DNA from: Streptomyces violaceus
Lineage (GTDB): Bacteria; Actinomycetota; Actinomycetes; Streptomycetales; Streptomycetaceae
Direction: 5' to 3'
DNA length: 7,832 nucleotides
Assembly: GCA_000715635.1 (NCBI GenBank)
Contig: KL569151.1
Coordinates: 6,794-14,625, forward strand
Shown here piece after piece: positions 6,294 through 7,832 of this stretch. The notes below the pieces were generated by a model. The model worked only from the letters and a program-made list of their open reading frames with translations, did not search any database and was not told the origin of the DNA. Position 1 is the stretch's first letter; each line of letters begins with the position of its first letter. The position numbers and the translations under genes are program-made.

Positions 6294-6944
6294 ATGGTCA
6301 GCAATCCCGAGCGCCGGGCCGCGCTCGTCGACGCCGGTGTCGAGGTGCTCGCACGGGAGGGTGCGCGCGGGCTGACGTTCCGCGCGGTGGACGCGGAGGC
6401 CGGTGTGCCCTTGGGTACCGCCTCCAACTACTTCACCGGACGCGCCGACCTGCTGCGCCAGATCGACACCCGGCTGCACGTACGGCTCGCGCCGGATCCC
6501 GCGGTGGTCGCCGAGCTGATGACCCGCCCGAAGGACCGCTCACTGGTCACAGCCTTCATGTACGACCTGATGGCCCGCGCGACCCGCGACCGCACGGGCT
6601 ATCTGGCCCTCATGGAGCTACGACTGGAGGCCACTCGGCGCCCCGAACTGCTTGCCTCCTACACCAAGTCGGTGCACGGCGACCTGGAGGAGGCGATGGA
6701 GTTCCACCGGACGGCCGGGCTGCCCGGCGGCGACGAGTCCGTCGCCGTGCTGTATCTGGCCATGCTCGGGCTGCTCCTGGAGCATCTGACCCTGCCGGGT
6801 GTCCTGGAGGGCGTACTGCCCGGGGTGGGCGTGCCGGACGGACTGGTGGAGCGGATCGTGGCGACGGTACTGCCGGAGGAGGTCCAGGCCCAGGGTCCGG
6901 AACAGGCGCAGAGCCAGGGTAAGAATCAGGAGGGCAGGATCTAG
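6294..6944 (+). CDS. TetR/AcrR-family transcriptional regulator
   Basis: The 216-residue protein is a one-component repressor-type regulator that would act as a dimer on DNA and respond to an unknown ligand. The N-terminal domain (about 5-55) starts NPERRAALVDAGVEVLAREG. Its helix-turn-helix is at about 28-48 (TFRAVDAEAGVPLGTASNYF), and the usual post-recognition segment is GRADLLRQI. Residues ~60-195 form the helical ligand-binding and dimerisation domain. The last 20 residues are a Gln-rich, probably disordered tail. The ATG at 6294 has AGAAGGAA about eight bases upstream. It diverges from the DHFR-like reductase and shares the repeat-rich operator candidate, so autoregulation plus control of the reductase (and perhaps the zinc-ribbon gene) is expected. 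Its stop codon shares CTAG with the convergent acetyltransferase. Confidence 0.93.
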   Translation: MVSNPERRAALVDAGVEVLAREGARGLTFRAVDAEAGVPLGTASNYFTGRADLLRQIDTRLHVRLAPDPAVVAELMTRPKDRSLVTAFMYDLMARATRDRTGYLALMELRLEATRRPELLASYTKSVHGDLEEAMEFHRTAGLPGGDESVAVLYLAMLGLLLEHLTLPGVLEGVLPGVGVPDGLVERIVATVLPEEVQAQGPEQAQSQGKNQEGRI

Positions 6945-7555
6945 GAGCCCGTGCGCGGGCGCGGCTCGCGCCACATCGGCCACATGGCCGGGCCGTCCGG
7001 GAGGTCGAGGACCGGACCGGTGACCTCGAAGCCGAGACGTTCGTACAGCTTGCGGCTGCGGGCGTTGCTGGCCTCCAGATAGGCGCACAGCCCCTCGCGG
7101 TCGCAGCGGTCGAGGGTCGACTCGATGAGCGCGGTACCGAGCCCCTCGCCCTGTCGGCCGGGGGCCACGCCGATCATCCACAGGTACTCGTGGGCCCGCC
7201 CGGAGGGGTGGATGGCGGCCGTGAGCCGGCCTATCAGCTCGATGCGCTCGTTGTCCGGGTCGATGGCCTCCCGCACCTGGGCCGGACCGTCATCGTCCTC
7301 GGGGTCACCGTCATGGCCGTCGGCCGGCATGGACAGCCACAGCGCACAGGCCGAGCCGTCCTCGGTGACATCGATGCGCCCGGCCGCGAGCACGATGTCG
7401 GTGAAGGCGGCCATGAGCCCGGGGTGATGTTCACGGCGGGCCTCCGCACCGGGAAAGACCCAGCCGCTCACGGGATCGTCCTGGAACGCCTCGTCCAGCA
7501 GCCGGACGACCGACTCCCGGTCCGCCTCGCTCGCCGTACGGATCGCCACGCCCAT
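6941..7555 (-). CDS. GNAT-family N-acetyltransferase
   Basis: This is an acetyl-CoA-dependent transferase of unknown substrate. The 204-residue protein has the GNAT layout: an N-terminal IRTASEADRESVVRLLDEAF at 5-24, then the core strand EYLWMIGVAP at 123-132. The pyrophosphate-binding loop RQGEGLGTAL is at 134-143, motif B YLEASNARSRKLYERLGFE at 159-177, and the C-terminal strand PAMWPMWREP closes the fold. An acidic linker (DGHDGDPEDDDG, 79-90) interrupts the domain between its halves and is likely a flexible loop. The ATG at 7555 has AAGGGG about eight bases upstream. A possible -10 is at 7588-7593. The gene stands alone on its strand and converges on the TetR gene with overlapping stops, so operon context gives no clue to substrate. 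Confidence 0.92.
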   Translation of the reverse strand: MGVAIRTASEADRESVVRLLDEAFQDDPVSGWVFPGAEARREHHPGLMAAFTDIVLAAGRIDVTEDGSACALWLSMPADGHDGDPEDDDGPAQVREAIDPDNERIELIGRLTAAIHPSGRAHEYLWMIGVAPGRQGEGLGTALIESTLDRCDREGLCAYLEASNARSRKLYERLGFEVTGPVLDLPDGPAMWPMWREPRPRTGS

Positions 7556-7587
7556 GCCCCGCCCCTTCGCTCGCCCGACGGGCGTTG

Positions 7588-7593
7588 ATCGTA
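7588..7593 (-). promoter_or_regulatory. Possible -10 for the GNAT gene
   Basis: On the minus strand TACGAT (7593-7588) fits TANNNT and lies 32 bases upstream of the ATG. The best -35-like sequence, CTGACC (7619-7614), is 20 bases further up, which is longer than usual. The assignment is tentative. Confidence 0.35.
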
Positions 7594-7688
7594 GGGGGGT
7601 TGAGGGTCGTCCGGGTCAGGCAGGGCGAGACCTTGGCGGAATTCAGTCGAACATCTGTCCAAACTCGATCGCGCGATGCGTGAAAAGG

Positions 7689-7727
7689 GGCGGGCCCCGC
7701 ACACCGTGGGGCAGTGCGGGACCCGCC
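7689..7727 (-). terminator. Minus-strand terminator of a gene right of the window
   Basis: GGCGGGCCCCGCAC (7689-7702) and GTGCGGGACCCGCC (7714-7727) form a 14-bp stem with an 11-base loop. Read as minus-strand RNA, the single imperfection is a U-G wobble and the hairpin is followed by CCTTTTCA. On the plus strand the same position is a C-A mismatch and no T-tract follows. The orientation therefore fits a leftward transcript arriving from beyond base 7743. Confidence 0.65.
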
Positions 7728-7789
7728 GACCGGAGTCCATGAGCCGTGCGGGGTCAGGAGCCGCACCGCCCCGACGCTCCGGGGTCCTG

Positions 7790-7807
7790 CCTTCGGTCGC
7801 CCGAAGG
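7790..7807. repeat. Short perfect hairpin
   Basis: CCTTCGG (7790-7796) and CCGAAGG (7801-7807) form a 7-bp stem with the four-base loop TCGC. It may be an extra terminator-like hairpin behind the gene entering from the right edge; no T-tract is present on either side. Confidence 0.45.
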
Positions 7808-7832
7808 ATCACGCTGTGCTGACCGCCGTCGA

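Larger units (their letters stand above)
7556..7832. other. Right-end intergenic region with hairpins
   Basis: No convincing gene lies wholly in these 277 bases; the open frames have poor third-position GC bias. It holds the GNAT promoter region, a minus-strand terminator (7689-7727), a short stem GTGCGG (7746-7751) / CCGCAC (7761-7766), and a perfect hairpin at 7790-7807. One minus-strand frame entering from the edge ends in STAVSTA and a TGA at 7811-7809, two bases before that last hairpin. This could be the C-terminus of a gene beyond the window, but seven codons cannot prove it. Confidence 0.5.

Noticed and set aside
7554..7742. Small plus-strand open frame of 62 codons right of the GNAT gene
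   Set aside because: It has no ribosome site and an Arg/Gly/Pro shadow composition, and it runs across the terminator hairpin.

Overview
The window is very GC-rich, with strong G/C bias at third codon positions, GTG and TTG starts, and a nickel-type superoxide dismutase beside its dedicated protease. Together these indicate a Streptomyces or close actinomycete chromosome. It reads as ordinary chromosomal DNA: I see no insertion sequence, phage gene, tRNA, rRNA, CRISPR array or replication origin. Genes are tightly packed and no gene-free stretch exceeds 300 bases. The longest is the right-hand intergenic region, 7556-7832.

Left part (1-1043): sodX (minus, its 3' end off the window) and sodN (plus) diverge from a shared 145-base region. 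SodX is the S26-family protease thought to remove the SodN propeptide, and SodN is the cytoplasmic Ni superoxide dismutase. A perfect 16-bp hairpin closes sodN.

Second block (1044-3290): a minus-strand pair encodes a low-affinity inorganic phosphate transporter (Pit family) and, 16 bases downstream, an uncharacterised two-helix membrane protein of 78 residues. A two-domain VOC (glyoxalase-fold) gene diverges from pit and may be leaderless.

Third block (3287-6182, all minus, read right to left): a DHFR/RibD-C-like reductase, a small zinc-ribbon protein with a disordered tail, a DGPF/YCII-family protein, an ECF42-type sigma factor with a long C-terminal extension, and a 79-residue single-pass membrane protein. 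The membrane gene starts one base after the sigma stop codon. Upstream of the DGPF gene is TGTCGA, then a 17-base spacer, then CGAC. As I recall it, this matches the promoter motif reported for ECF42 sigma factors, so the sigma factor probably drives its own DGPF-sigma-membrane protein operon. This is the most interesting unit here, because ECF42 factors normally have no anti-sigma partner and the coupled membrane protein is an unexplained extra component.

Right part (6183-7832): a TetR-family regulator diverges from the reductase gene across a compact repeat-rich operator candidate and probably represses it. A GNAT acetyltransferase lies convergent to the regulator. The right end holds a minus-strand terminator and further hairpins, probably belonging to a gene beyond the window. 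The two convergent pairs VOC/membrane protein and TetR/GNAT each share a palindromic CTAG as both stop codons.
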